Shown: piece by piece, positions 29,407 through 39,154 of the stretch
How positions within the stretch are numbered: position 1 is the stretch's first letter
Layout: each line of letters starts with the position of its first letter
NCBI RefSeq assembly: GCF_009690905.1
Contig: NZ_VOSW01000014.1
Coordinates: forward strand, 1 to 64,000
Length of the DNA: 64,000 bases
DNA from: Paraburkholderia madseniana
Lineage (GTDB): Bacteria > Pseudomonadota > Gammaproteobacteria > Burkholderiales > Burkholderiaceae
Direction: 5' to 3'
Notes under the pieces: model-generated
Databases searched by the model: none
What the model was told of the DNA's origin: nothing
What the model saw: only the letters and a program-made list of their open reading frames with translations
Made by a program: the position numbers and the translations under genes

Positions 29407-31068
29407 ATGCTGACGATTCACCTCCATCGAAGCCTTTTAAAACCATCCCTACTCCGGCGCACTACGCTGTCCGCATTCTTTTTTCTGGCTTTCTCGAGCG
29501 CCTCATATGCTCAGTTTCAGATACGCCTCGCTAGTCCGCCGGGCTCACTAGTCATGCCGATAAACGGAAAGAAGATCGTCCGGTTCGTCGTCGCGACGCC
29601 GGACGATATGCGCCAGGCAAAGTTAACGGTCAGCGTGTTCCCCTATGACAGCAACGGCAAATTGATGCCGGCTGCGCTCACCACGTACCAGAAAGCCATC
29701 AGCGACATACCGGGAGGCAAGGCGATCGACGTCGGCATAGCCGTACCGCGCTCTGGTTTGTTCCGCGTCGACGCGACCTTCAAATCGCCGGATGGAGAAA
29801 CGCTCGACAAGACAGCGACCACGCTGGCCGTCGTCACGAAACGCGACGACGTGGGGCCTTCCGACTTCGGTGTCGTCACCCATTTTGCTCAGGGCGGCAC
29901 ACCGCCGCCTTCGGTACTGTTGCCGCTCGTCAAGCAGGCCGGGTTCTCGTGGATTCGAGACGAACTCTATTGGGAGGCAATCGAACGAACGCCAGGACGC
30001 TTTAACTTTCCCGCGCGTTTCGATACGTACCTTGCCGCATGTGCCCAGTTCGGTATTTCGCCTTTAGTCGTTCTCGACTACGGTAACCCGGTTGCATACC
30101 CGGCGCTCTTTTCGCAATCGAACTTTCCGCAGTCACCCGAGGCCCGGGCGCGGTTTGCCCGATACGTTGATGCTGTGGTCGCCCGGTACGGTAGGACGGT
30201 TAAGCATTGGGAGGTTTGGAACGAGCCGGATTTCGGCAAGATCAACTACCCCACCTACCTTGCCCTTTTGAAGGACACGTTCGGCGCCATCAAGCAACGC
30301 AGTCCGGACGCATCCGTGATTTCCTGCGGCGGCGGCGGCTCGGGCGGCGGCCCGGGGGGTGATTGCATTGTTGGATTGATGAAGGGCGGAGGGCTGAACG
30401 ACCAGGACGGCTTTAGCGTACATCCCTATATGCCGCCCAATACGCCAGAGAGAGGCTATCGAGCCACGGGCGCGCCGATCGATTTCGTGAGCATTCCAAC
30501 GGTGTGGCCCTACCTGAAACGACTGACTGCAGACAATGTGAAAGCAGATGGGCGACCACTACAGATTTGGGTGACGGAGTTAGGCTGGCCTGTGAATCCT
30601 AAAGACCCGGGGCAAGATGAAGCAACGCAGGCGTCCAATCTCGTGCGCACCTATTTGCTGTCGCGGCGCTATGGCACGGTCAAGGTGGTGTTTTGGTACG
30701 ACTTTGTCGACGATGGCACCGACGTCAACAACATCGAGCACAACTTTGGCTTGCTGCACCACGATTTGACGCCCAAACCGGCGTTCGTCGCTGCTTCCGT
30801 ATTGAGCAGCACGGTCGGCGAGCGTAACTGGGCAAAGGCGCTAGTCGACGCGGAGAGCGTCAAGGCGTATCAGTACGGAACCGATGATCCAGTCGTCGTC
30901 GGCTGGACCACCGATGGCAAGGAAAGTACGGCCTCCTTACACCTGCCGGCCGGAAGATATGTTCAGCGCGACTGGCAAGGTGTCGATACGCCTGTAACGA
31001 TCACCGCACAAAGCTTCGACTGGCGAGTGGGCCCGATGCCCCGTTACCTCATTGCGGATCGACAGTAA
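29407..31068 (+). CDS. PslG-like exported glycoside hydrolase
   Basis: 553 residues from ATG 29407, with GAGGA upstream; the upstream open frame shows no homology. The signal peptide is about residues 1-36 (LSAFFFLAFSSASYAQ). After an immunoglobulin-like N-terminal domain comes a TIM barrel. VKHWEVWNEPDFGKINYPTY carries the acid/base Asn-Glu, and IWVTELGWPVNP carries the nucleophile Glu, as in GH39 PslG of Pseudomonas. A glycine-rich loop, GGGGSGGGPGG, lies between them. A small beta domain ends the protein. PslG cuts the polymer made by its own cluster in the periplasm, so a similar endoglycosidase role is expected here. It converges with the wbaP-like gene. Confidence 0.85.
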   Translation: MLTIHLHRSLLKPSLLRRTTLSAFFFLAFSSASYAQFQIRLASPPGSLVMPINGKKIVRFVVATPDDMRQAKLTVSVFPYDSNGKLMPAALTTYQKAISDIPGGKAIDVGIAVPRSGLFRVDATFKSPDGETLDKTATTLAVVTKRDDVGPSDFGVVTHFAQGGTPPPSVLLPLVKQAGFSWIRDELYWEAIERTPGRFNFPARFDTYLAACAQFGISPLVVLDYGNPVAYPALFSQSNFPQSPEARARFARYVDAVVARYGRTVKHWEVWNEPDFGKINYPTYLALLKDTFGAIKQRSPDASVISCGGGGSGGGPGGDCIVGLMKGGGLNDQDGFSVHPYMPPNTPERGYRATGAPIDFVSIPTVWPYLKRLTADNVKADGRPLQIWVTELGWPVNPKDPGQDEATQASNLVRTYLLSRRYGTVKVVFWYDFVDDGTDVNNIEHNFGLLHHDLTPKPAFVAASVLSSTVGERNWAKALVDAESVKAYQYGTDDPVVVGWTTDGKESTASLHLPAGRYVQRDWQGVDTPVTITAQSFDWRVGPMPRYLIADRQ

Positions 31069-31120
31069 CCTACGATGTCGTCGGTCCGAGTAGCCGGCGC
31101 CGGTATCCGCACCCCGTAGA

Positions 31121-32602
31121 TCAGTATGCGCCGTCGCGCCGGATCACCACGGCGACCGTCTTCAACATGATCATGATGTCGTACCAAAGCGACCAGTTTT
31201 TCACATACCACGCATCCAGGAAAACGCGCCGCGCGTAATCCGTATCATTGCGACCGCTCACCTGCCAGAGACCCGTCATGCCCGGCTTTGCCAAAAAATA
31301 GTAAGCGGATTCCTCACCGTACCGGACGATCTCCTTTTCGATTACCGGGCGCGGTCCCACAAGGCTCATATCCCCGCGCAGCACGTTCCACAACTGCGGC
31401 AATTCGTCGAGGCTTGTTTTGCGCAGTAGCGCACCAATTGACGTGATCCGGACATCGTCCTTCAGTTTGAAATCCTTCTCCCATTCGGCCCTTGCGACTG
31501 GATCGCGTTCGAGCAATTCCTTCAGCACCTTCTCGGCGTCAGGCACCATCGAACGGAATTTGTAGCAGTTGAATTTTTTGCCGTTTTGTCCGATACGCGT
31601 GTGCCCAAAAAACGCAGAACTACCATCCTTGGCCACCAGGGCCGCAATGATCGCGAAGATGGGCAGCAGCATGAGTAACAGAAATCCTCCCACCACGACG
31701 TCGAAGCTCCGCTTGAGAACTCTGGCCGAAAAACGCGCGAGGTTGTTTTGCACGCGCAACATCATCACTTCATGGCCGAAGAAGTACGATATGTCGGTAC
31801 CGCATAACGGCACGCCACGCATTGACGCCATCACAGTGACGTCGCGAATGCCGTACTTCGTGAGTCCACGAACCCACATATCGCGCAAAGCGCGGTGATC
31901 GTGCTCCAGCGCTATCACAACCTGTATGCCAGGCAACGATCTGAACGTCGCGGGGGTAATGCCCTGCAGAATGGGGGCGTCCGAGACAAAGATCGCCTCT
32001 TTGTCCACAGCAGCCTGGGCGTCCGGCGCGACATAGGCGATCACGTCCACACCCAGAAACGACTGGTTCGACAGTGCCCGCCTGGCTTCCAACGCGCTTT
32101 CCCCACACCCGACAATGAGCGTCGGCCTTTTCCACAGGTTTGCCCAGTCGAGTGCGCGCTTTGTCACCGATCGGAACACGGGCACGCAGATCAGGGCGCC
32201 GCTCCAGGTCAAGGCCCACCATCCGCGCGAAAACGTACCTTTGGCCAGCGCGGTAAGCGCCAGATGAATGACCGCGAGCACGATCAACATCCGGAAAATC
32301 TCCTGGAGCTCACGCCACATGGGCCTGCGACAGGAGTAGTGCCGCAACCTCGCCCAGAACCACACGGTTCCAATACAGGCTAGCGCCAGGTAGATCAGCA
32401 TGGGCTGATGTGAAAAGATCGACCACACGCTCTTCTGCGACTCGGCGACAAAGCTGCCCAGCACGCGATTCGTCACCAGGAGTGCCACAGTAAAGCCAAC
32501 AATGTCCGCGGCCGCCAGTGCGACTTTATTCGTCAGGGCAGGAAATGGAGTGACGCCCAGTTCAGGCAGTGATGCGTATTCGATTCTGATGGTTGAGTTC
32601 AC
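31121..32602 (-). CDS. Undecaprenyl-phosphate sugar-1-phosphate transferase (WbaP/WcaJ-like)
   Basis: 493 residues, polyisoprenyl-phosphate hexose-1-phosphate transferase. The N-terminal half has four to five membrane helices and a CoA-binding-like domain. The catalytic domain (about residues 296-493) starts KRSFDVVVGGFLLLMLLP. It carries CYKFRSMVPDAEKVL, the LRKTSLDELPQLWNVLRGDM signature and GPRPV, and ends in RRDGAY. It primes repeat-unit synthesis by loading glucose-1-P or galactose-1-P on the lipid. The start is GTG 32602, supported by AGGA upstream. It follows the GT4 gene at 33868 on the same strand with 45 bases between them. Confidence 0.92.
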   Translation of the reverse strand: MNSTIRIEYASLPELGVTPFPALTNKVALAAADIVGFTVALLVTNRVLGSFVAESQKSVWSIFSHQPMLIYLALACIGTVWFWARLRHYSCRRPMWRELQEIFRMLIVLAVIHLALTALAKGTFSRGWWALTWSGALICVPVFRSVTKRALDWANLWKRPTLIVGCGESALEARRALSNQSFLGVDVIAYVAPDAQAAVDKEAIFVSDAPILQGITPATFRSLPGIQVVIALEHDHRALRDMWVRGLTKYGIRDVTVMASMRGVPLCGTDISYFFGHEVMMLRVQNNLARFSARVLKRSFDVVVGGFLLLMLLPIFAIIAALVAKDGSSAFFGHTRIGQNGKKFNCYKFRSMVPDAEKVLKELLERDPVARAEWEKDFKLKDDVRITSIGALLRKTSLDELPQLWNVLRGDMSLVGPRPVIEKEIVRYGEESAYYFLAKPGMTGLWQVSGRNDTDYARRVFLDAWYVKNWSLWYDIMIMLKTVAVVIRRDGAY

Positions 32603-32647
32603 TTGGCATTTCCTCGTGTTGAGCAGCCGGCAGACCTTCCAGACCGA

Positions 32648-33868
32648 TTAGGATGGAAGCGAAGTCACGCCAAACTCCGCCGGTTCTTCTTCGACTGCCA
32701 TGGCGCACACCGGCGGTCGAATTGACGCACGGAGCTTGCGCCAGACGCGAGAATTCCGGTGCGATTCCATGGCCTTCAGGACGACTGCGAGGAACCCCCG
32801 ACGAAAAGCCGCCTCGGAAAACCGCTCCGCATTGGCGCGACAACTGTCGGGCAAAAATTGATCGGCGCTCGCTTCAAATCTGCGTACCGCAGCTTGCACT
32901 GATTCGACTGTCTGCTCGTCGAAGAACACACCCGTCGGCTGCGGCTGTGTGTCGTCGATCACCGTTTCACACGCCCCGCCCTTACCGAACGCAATCACAG
33001 GGGTGCCGCATGCCTGTGCCTCCACAATCGAGATGCCGAAGTCTTCCTCTGCAGCGAATACAAATGCCCGCGCACGCTGCAGGTAGTCCCTGAGGACGGG
33101 GAAGGGCTGATGCCCCAGGATTACGACGTTGGGTCCCGCCTTGGAACGGATCTTTTCCATATCGGGACCGTCCCCGATCACCACCAGCGAACGTTCAGGC
33201 ATGGCCGAAAAGGCCTCCACTACCAGATCCACCTTTTTGTACGGCACCATTCTGGAGACCGTGACGTAAAACGACTCCTTGTGCGTGCCTAACTCGAACG
33301 CTTCGGTGTCTACCGGGGGGTAAACGACTGTCGCATCGCGGCGGTAAACACGATTGACACGGCGCGCAATAAAGTCCGAATTGGCAACGAACGTATCGAC
33401 TCCGTTCGCCGTACGCACGTCCCACGTGCGTATGTAGTGCAGCGCGACGCGCGCGAACAACGAACGAAAGCCCTTCAGCAGATTCGCTTCCGTCAGGTAC
33501 TGATGCTGCAGATCCCACGCATAGCGGATGGGCGAATGAACATAGCTGATATGAAGTTGATCGGGTCCTACCAACACGCCCTTCGCAACGGCATGCGAAC
33601 TTGAAAGAACGAGATCGTAAGCAGACAGGTCAAACTGCTCGATCGCTAGCGGAAAGAGCGGCAAATAATTACGGTACTTGCGTTTGGCGAACGGCAGCTT
33701 TTGCACGAACGAGGTCGTCGCCCTCTTCCCTTTCAAAAAAGCACGATCATCCATGAAGTCGATCAAGCTAAAGACATCGGCTTCAGGAAAGCATTCGAGC
33801 ATCTGTTCAACCACGCGTTCGGACCCGCCAAATGTCACTAACCATTCATGAACAATTGCAACCCGCAT
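32648..33868 (-). CDS. Glycosyltransferase family 4
   Basis: 406 residues from ATG 33868, which has GGAGG nine bases upstream. The N-terminus MRVAIVHEWLVTFGGSERV is the donor-loop motif. The C-terminal domain has FYVTVSRMVPYKKVDLVVEAF and FVFAAEEDFGISIVEAQACG, the latter with the EX7E pair. Enzymes of this sort, beside wbaP, usually add the second or third sugar (often mannose). It is part of a leftward unit with wbaP. Confidence 0.9.
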   Translation of the reverse strand: MRVAIVHEWLVTFGGSERVVEQMLECFPEADVFSLIDFMDDRAFLKGKRATTSFVQKLPFAKRKYRNYLPLFPLAIEQFDLSAYDLVLSSSHAVAKGVLVGPDQLHISYVHSPIRYAWDLQHQYLTEANLLKGFRSLFARVALHYIRTWDVRTANGVDTFVANSDFIARRVNRVYRRDATVVYPPVDTEAFELGTHKESFYVTVSRMVPYKKVDLVVEAFSAMPERSLVVIGDGPDMEKIRSKAGPNVVILGHQPFPVLRDYLQRARAFVFAAEEDFGISIVEAQACGTPVIAFGKGGACETVIDDTQPQPTGVFFDEQTVESVQAAVRRFEASADQFLPDSCRANAERFSEAAFRRGFLAVVLKAMESHRNSRVWRKLRASIRPPVCAMAVEEEPAEFGVTSLPS

Positions 33869-34052
33869 CGCGATACCTCCATGATTGAACGGTTCAGCAA
33901 CCGTGGCACGGTCATGCCGCAGTGCGCCATTACTGCCGATCCTAGGCGGCACCTTGCTACCCTTCGGTTCGGATTCGCACAGAAGGCCTTCCGGCTGAAC
34001 GATGAATTTGCGACGTCACCGACGATCGCGTCGAAGAGAACATGCAACGCGT

Positions 34053-35540
34053 TCAGTTGAAGACGAGACGCCCGGCGAGACTGCGCGCTTTGCGTTGCGA
34101 GATCGGTGAGACAGCCACGGCGGCCACCATCATTGACAGCCACATGAGGAGAAGGAAAACGAAAATCTGAGTTCTAGATGCGCGAAGCAGGGTTGTGTAG
34201 TGAAATGCGAAGCCTACTAATCCCGTCGCCACAGTGCGCGCGACCATATCCCTGTACCACCTCACGTTGATACCTGGCAGGAATTTGCGGTGCACGATAC
34301 TGACCCAGACGAGCACCCGGAACAGACCTAACGCAAGCCACGCGTAAGCCACGCCGACTGCCCCATTGTTGAGCGAACCCAGGAAAACGGCCGGTACGAG
34401 AATCACCAGGAATGCGACGTTACCCTTGATCTGCAGGGACAGATTTCCTTGCGCGCATTGCACGAGGAAAGCCAACTCCGCAATAGCGGAACATGCGTTA
34501 CCGATCGCATAGCACTGCAGGACACGCCAGGCTTCCGGCGTCGAGGGCGCGCTCGCTGACCACAGCCTGAGAACGAGGTCAGGCGCTATCGCAAAGATCA
34601 TTGCAGCAGGAATGACCACGATCATCGTGATCTCGCTCGCGAGCAGATAGCTCGGTATGATGTTCCGGCTATCGCCCACGCCGTTGGCGGCAAAGCGCGG
34701 AATAAACGCCTGCTGGACCGGATTGGCCAGCAGCAGGATACCGCTGGCGAGAAGCGTGGCCATGCTAAATACGCCGAATGCTTGCAGAGACAGAACCTTC
34801 GACAGAATGACCTTGTCGATCTGCGTGGTGGTCGCCCACACGAGCGCGGAGAACGCGATGGACAGTGACAATCTTGCGCGCGCCGATAATGCGGCGCGCG
34901 AAAACGTTCGCGTGAGTAGCGGCGCTTTTATCACGCGGGCAAGCAGCAATCGCATGACCAGACTTTCGCCGGCAATTGCGCCCAGTTGCCACAGGAAAAA
35001 AACGTCGATTTGCGGCCACCTCGCGATGACGGGAACAACGAGCGCAGCCCGGATGACGGCAAAGCCCACAACCACTCCGTTGAGCGTGGCTTGCCTGTCT
35101 ATGCCCACCATGCCTGCTCGATAGACCGAAGAAAGCCAACGCGACGAAGCGGTTAAAACCATCAAGACAAACGCGCTTTCGATTTCGTGCGCAGGCAACC
35201 CCGCCGCGTGCAACCAGTCTTTCGCAAAGAACGGTGCCACCAGCAAAGAAAGCACGAAGAGCAGCGTGCACATGGCCGCCACGAATTTTTCGAGTGACTG
35301 CAGGAGGACACTCGCCTCCTTCCTTGATGCTTCATCCTGCGCGCGCGCAAGTTCGCGACACAATGTGGGCGAAAGTCCAAGATCCAATATCTGCACCCAC
35401 GCTTGCAACGCGGCATTGAGCGCGATCAGACCATACGCTTCGACGCCAAGATATCGAACGTACGCCGGCACCATGACGATGCCGAGCGCAACGGTAGCAA
35501 TCTGGCCAGCATAGTTGGCGAGCAGGCTGCGTCTAAGCAT
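34053..35540 (-). CDS. Second Wzx-like polysaccharide flippase
   Basis: About 495 residues from ATG 35540; the frame stays open to 35651 with no homology upstream, and neither start has a clear ribosome binding site. About 12 to 14 helices. The N-terminus LLANYAGQIATVALGIVMVP then YVRYLGVEAYGLIALNAALQ is typical of the oligosaccharide flippase family. It differs from the flippase at 25010-26269 and is unlikely to be a recent copy. It may serve a second lipid-linked unit, or one of the two may have diverged. Confidence 0.85.
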   Translation of the reverse strand: MLRRSLLANYAGQIATVALGIVMVPAYVRYLGVEAYGLIALNAALQAWVQILDLGLSPTLCRELARAQDEASRKEASVLLQSLEKFVAAMCTLLFVLSLLVAPFFAKDWLHAAGLPAHEIESAFVLMVLTASSRWLSSVYRAGMVGIDRQATLNGVVVGFAVIRAALVVPVIARWPQIDVFFLWQLGAIAGESLVMRLLLARVIKAPLLTRTFSRAALSARARLSLSIAFSALVWATTTQIDKVILSKVLSLQAFGVFSMATLLASGILLLANPVQQAFIPRFAANGVGDSRNIIPSYLLASEITMIVVIPAAMIFAIAPDLVLRLWSASAPSTPEAWRVLQCYAIGNACSAIAELAFLVQCAQGNLSLQIKGNVAFLVILVPAVFLGSLNNGAVGVAYAWLALGLFRVLVWVSIVHRKFLPGINVRWYRDMVARTVATGLVGFAFHYTTLLRASRTQIFVFLLLMWLSMMVAAVAVSPISQRKARSLAGRLVFN

Positions 35541-35832
35541 CGTCGTAAGAGGAGGAGGGAATACATTGCGCAGTGACTGTAGCCGCCCCAAATCATGAGC
35601 AATGTGCGAATGCGAACACAGCCCCTTCCGGCGACTCCGCATCAGGATCACTACAAAGTGGTTCGGATGCCGAATCGTAACCGGCCACCGCCCGATCGCA
35701 GACCACGGGCTATTCGTCGAATAGCGGCGAATATTGGCAGTTCTTTCAAAAATGCCCGGCCCGAGCCGTATGTCACACTATGACTGTCAACCCATTATTC
35801 CGCGCGACACAGCGCGACTTTTCGTGGACGCC

Positions 35833-36081
35833 ATGCGCCTTTTGACCATCCTTGCCATACTCGAAATCGTTGCGGTAATTTTTGCCGTATCGTTATGCGT
35901 GGCGGCGCGGCGCACCGATGAACGAACGGAACGCGCGCTATCGCACGACGAAGTCGAGGCCCGACGGCAGGTTGCCGACGTGCGTCGGCACGTGCGGCGG
36001 GCCCCGTTCCGCAAGCGCATGACGTGGCGCTGGCTGGCGGCCGTGCTGCGAACGCGCGATCATGACAAAAGCGGCAACTGA
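35833..36081 (+). CDS. Small hypothetical membrane protein
   Basis: 82 residues from ATG 35833, or 103 from ATG 35770. One membrane helix lies at the N-terminus (LLTILAILEIVAVIFAVSL), followed by a charged Arg-rich cytoplasmic tail. No ribosome binding site is strong and no family is recognised. It stands alone between two leftward genes. A small membrane protein is plausible, but it could be a chance frame. Confidence 0.35.
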   Translation: MRLLTILAILEIVAVIFAVSLCVAARRTDERTERALSHDEVEARRQVADVRRHVRRAPFRKRMTWRWLAAVLRTRDHDKSGN

Positions 36082-36116
36082 CTCTGGGTGCTGCGCCGCC
36101 ACGTGACTTTCAGACG

Positions 36117-36926
36117 TCAACGTCCGCTACAGACCACCTGGCGTTCGCGCTCCCTGTCTCTGCGGTACACGGGCGGTGGCGAGGCAATCGGTGTGGCCCC
36201 TTCTTTCTCTGCCGCACTAGCGAGCAGCAGCCGGCGGAATTCCCGTTTGACGATCCCATAGCACTCGCAGGCATGCTCTTCCAGACCTTCGCGGTCGAGT
36301 ACGGTAATGTGACCACGACGCATGCTGATGAGTCCGGCGTCCTGGAGCTTGCCCGCCGCTTCCGTCACGCCCTCGCGACGGACGCCGAGCATGGTCGCGA
36401 TCAGTTGCTGGGTGACGACCAGTTCGTCCGACTTCAGCCGATCATGGGTGAGCAGGAGCCAGGAGCTCACCTGCTTGACGATGTGATGGTGCCTGTTGCA
36501 AAGCGCATTCTGAGCGATCTGGGTGAGTAACGCCTGGATGTAAAGCAGCATCAGCTTATGCACGGGGCCATGCTGCTCGAACTCGCGCTTGAATATCTGG
36601 GCGCTCATGGAGTAGGCATAGCCGCCGCTGCGCACTTCGATACGGTTGGGCATGGTCGCGCCGCCCATCAACACCGGAACGCCGATCACGCCTTCGTTAC
36701 CGACAGCGGCCACCTCCGCAGTCGCGCCGTCCGCCATCAGAAAGAGCATCGACACAATCGCCGTAGTCGGGAAATACACGTGTTTGACGGTTTCGCCTGA
36801 GTCCGAGAGTAATTCACCAGCGCGTAGTCGCTGAAGCTTGAGGTGAGGAGCCATCAATGCCATCTCGGGCTCCGGTACGACGGCTAGCAGGTGATTCGCG
36901 AATGGATAGTTCGTAAAGTCGAGCAT
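36117..36926 (-). CDS. Crp/Fnr-family transcriptional regulator
   Basis: 269 residues. The N-terminal cyclic-nucleotide-binding-like beta barrel has LRAGELLSDSGETVKHVYFP and MADGATAEVAAVGNEGVIGV. The C-terminal winged helix has LVVTQQLIATMLGVRREGVT and SMRRGHITVLDREGLEEHAC. No FNR-type N-terminal cysteine cluster is present. Relatives of this type in Burkholderiaceae often control surface or stress functions. The start has AGGAAACG upstream. It is divergent from manC across a 714-base region and could control that gene. Confidence 0.87.
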   Translation of the reverse strand: MLDFTNYPFANHLLAVVPEPEMALMAPHLKLQRLRAGELLSDSGETVKHVYFPTTAIVSMLFLMADGATAEVAAVGNEGVIGVPVLMGGATMPNRIEVRSGGYAYSMSAQIFKREFEQHGPVHKLMLLYIQALLTQIAQNALCNRHHHIVKQVSSWLLLTHDRLKSDELVVTQQLIATMLGVRREGVTEAAGKLQDAGLISMRRGHITVLDREGLEEHACECYGIVKREFRRLLLASAAEKEGATPIASPPPVYRRDRERERQVVCSGR

Positions 36927-37640
36927 GGTCGTTTCCTGCCGGTCTTAGCACACCAAAAGGCATGCAGAGTGTGAGGGCAACGGTTTACCGCCTAAAAATT
37001 ACTGCACTGCGATAGTCCACTGAAGTGCCCGGTAGAAATGCCCGAAGGCATTACCCCATGGGCATTCCTTCTTTAGCCAGAGGCGTGCCATACGTTTCAA
37101 ACGACTGTTTTTAAAGGACTTTATTAATAGATGTCGATCGGGCGCCGGATTCGGTCCGCGAACCGTCTCATATCTGAACAACTTTGCGGGCTCAGCGAAT
37201 TTCTGTGGCGCGGCGCAATAATTGCTGCGACGCGGTGCGTTTCGAGATAGACGTACGCCCTGCGGGCTATGGCGGAAGATAGGGTTCGCAATACGCCCCG
37301 CGAGCGCGAGAGAGGGCAGCGCCGAACTGCCGAGTTCGAACCAAAAGTGTCTCAGTTCTGAACCATGCTTAAACTCCAGACATCACGTCTTGATGATTAA
37401 TTCGCTATCCTGCGTTCCTCTTTCTAATCATACGAATCATCACTTTAAACGACGCGCGGATTAGCGTGGCTAACCATGCTTCGCGTATTACATAACCACG
37501 TCGCAAACCGTTAAGTTCGAATCCGCACAGAGAGGCTCCTGTTACCGACATATGGTGTCCCCGTTACCACTTCGTTGTCTGAATCAGGGCGAGACCCTTC
37601 GCAATGACGAAGGCTTGCCCACCTAAAACGGAGCCGCCGG
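36927..37640. other. Divergent regulatory region between the Crp-like gene and manC
   Basis: About 714 bases with no convincing gene. It holds several A/T-rich patches (around 37100-37130 and 37380-37480) and a GGAG site at the very end for manC. I searched for a GG-N10-GC sigma-54 core upstream of manC and found none with exact spacing. The promoters are therefore not assigned. Confidence 0.45.
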
Positions 37641-39149
37641 ATGACTATCGCATTTGCGCCTCAATCGAAACTGCTGCAGTTCACGTCCATGACTGACGAG
37701 CGACTATCGATCCAGCCGGTGATTCTGGCGGGCGGGGCCGGCACGCGACTGTGGCCCCTCTCCCGCGAGCAATATCCGAAAGAACTCATCGAGCTGATTG
37801 GTGAGGAGTCCCTGCTGGCCACGACCGCACGACGCCTTGATGGCCTTGAAACGTTGTGGCCGATTTCCAGCACCCTGCTTTTAGTGTGTGGCGAGAATCA
37901 TTGCCACATCAGTGCGGAACAGCTAGGCGAGTGCGGCAAACCGTCTCGCATTCTCCTTGAACCTTCAGCACACAACACAGCGCCTGCGCTTACTGCGGCG
38001 GCGCTGGAGGCGGTCGCCGGGGACAAGGATGCCGTGCTCGTTGTGATGCCTGCAGATCACGTTGTCCCCGACGCACCCGCATTCCAGGGCGCCGTGTCGC
38101 GCGCCGCGCACTATGCCGCCGACGGCGCCGTCGTCGCCATCGGCATCGTGCCCCGCCACGCCGAGCCGGGCTACGGATACATTCGGGTAGGCGTGCCGTT
38201 GGGAAGCGATGACGGCTTCGTCATCGACCGGTTCGTCGAAAAACCACACCGTGAGCTTGCGGAGCAGTACGTTCGGTCCGGCGAATATTGGTGGAACAGC
38301 GGCATCTTCGTTGTCCGGGCTTCGGTCTGGCTATCGGTTATCCATGAGCTGCACCCGGCGATTTACGCCGCCTGCGAGGCCGCACACCGCAACCGTTCAC
38401 TGGTCGGCAAGTTCGTGCATCTCGCTGCGAGAGACTTCGACGGTTGTCCTGACGAATCGATCGATTACGGTGTCATGGAACGACTCGGCGAATGTAAGGG
38501 CACCTGCGGCGTTGTTGTGCCGATGGATTCGTCGTGGTCCGATGTCGGCTCATGGGATGCCGTCTGGCAGATGATGCCGAAGGATTCGAGTGGAAACGTG
38601 GCGCGCGGCCGGGTCATCTTCGAAGACACCGTCAACACCTTTGTGCACTCCCAAGGTCGTCTCATTGCGTGCGTTGGTTTGAACGGCGTAGTAGTCGTCG
38701 AAACAGCGGATGCGATCCTCGTCGCGGACAAGCAGAGCGCCCAGCAGATCAAGTCCGTCGTGTCACGTATTCGTGCTGAGCACGGTTCAGAAGCGGATCA
38801 CCATCGCATGGTGCATAGGCCGTGGGGTTTTTACGATTCGCTGGACTCGGGCGATCGCTTTCAGGTGAAGCGTATCGTCGTCAAGCCGGGCGGCAGCCTG
38901 TCTCTGCAGATGCATCACCACCGGGCAGAGCATTGGGTTGTCGTTCGCGGGACAGCGCAGGTGACGTGCGGCGAAAAGACCTTCCTGCTCAGTGAAAATC
39001 AGTCCACCTATATTCCGCTCGGCACGGTGCATCGCCTGAGCAACCCGGGCAAGACAGCGCTTGAGATGATCGAGGTGCAGTCCGGTACGTATCTGGGCGA
39101 AGATGACATTGTCAGGTTCGAGGACAACTATGGACGCATGCATTCCTGA
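37641..39149 (+). CDS. manC: Bifunctional mannose-1-phosphate guanylyltransferase / mannose-6-phosphate isomerase
   Basis: 502 residues, equal to BceA/AlgA-type enzymes. The nucleotidyltransferase domain starts with VILAGGAGTRLWPLSREQYP and has the FVEKPHRELAEQYVRSGEYW and WNSGIF region for mannose-1-P binding. The C-terminal cupin domain (about residues 390-495) has RPWGFYDSLDSGDRFQVKRI, the zinc-binding LQMHHHRAEHWVVV and IPLGTVHRLSNPG. It makes GDP-mannose for mannose, rhamnose or fucose residues of the polymer. ATG 37641 has GGAG upstream. It converges, with five bases between stops, on a sigma-54 activator gene that may control the cluster. Confidence 0.93.
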   Translation: MTIAFAPQSKLLQFTSMTDERLSIQPVILAGGAGTRLWPLSREQYPKELIELIGEESLLATTARRLDGLETLWPISSTLLLVCGENHCHISAEQLGECGKPSRILLEPSAHNTAPALTAAALEAVAGDKDAVLVVMPADHVVPDAPAFQGAVSRAAHYAADGAVVAIGIVPRHAEPGYGYIRVGVPLGSDDGFVIDRFVEKPHRELAEQYVRSGEYWWNSGIFVVRASVWLSVIHELHPAIYAACEAAHRNRSLVGKFVHLAARDFDGCPDESIDYGVMERLGECKGTCGVVVPMDSSWSDVGSWDAVWQMMPKDSSGNVARGRVIFEDTVNTFVHSQGRLIACVGLNGVVVVETADAILVADKQSAQQIKSVVSRIRAEHGSEADHHRMVHRPWGFYDSLDSGDRFQVKRIVVKPGGSLSLQMHHHRAEHWVVVRGTAQVTCGEKTFLLSENQSTYIPLGTVHRLSNPGKTALEMIEVQSGTYLGEDDIVRFEDNYGRMHS

Positions 39150-39154
39150 CGCGC

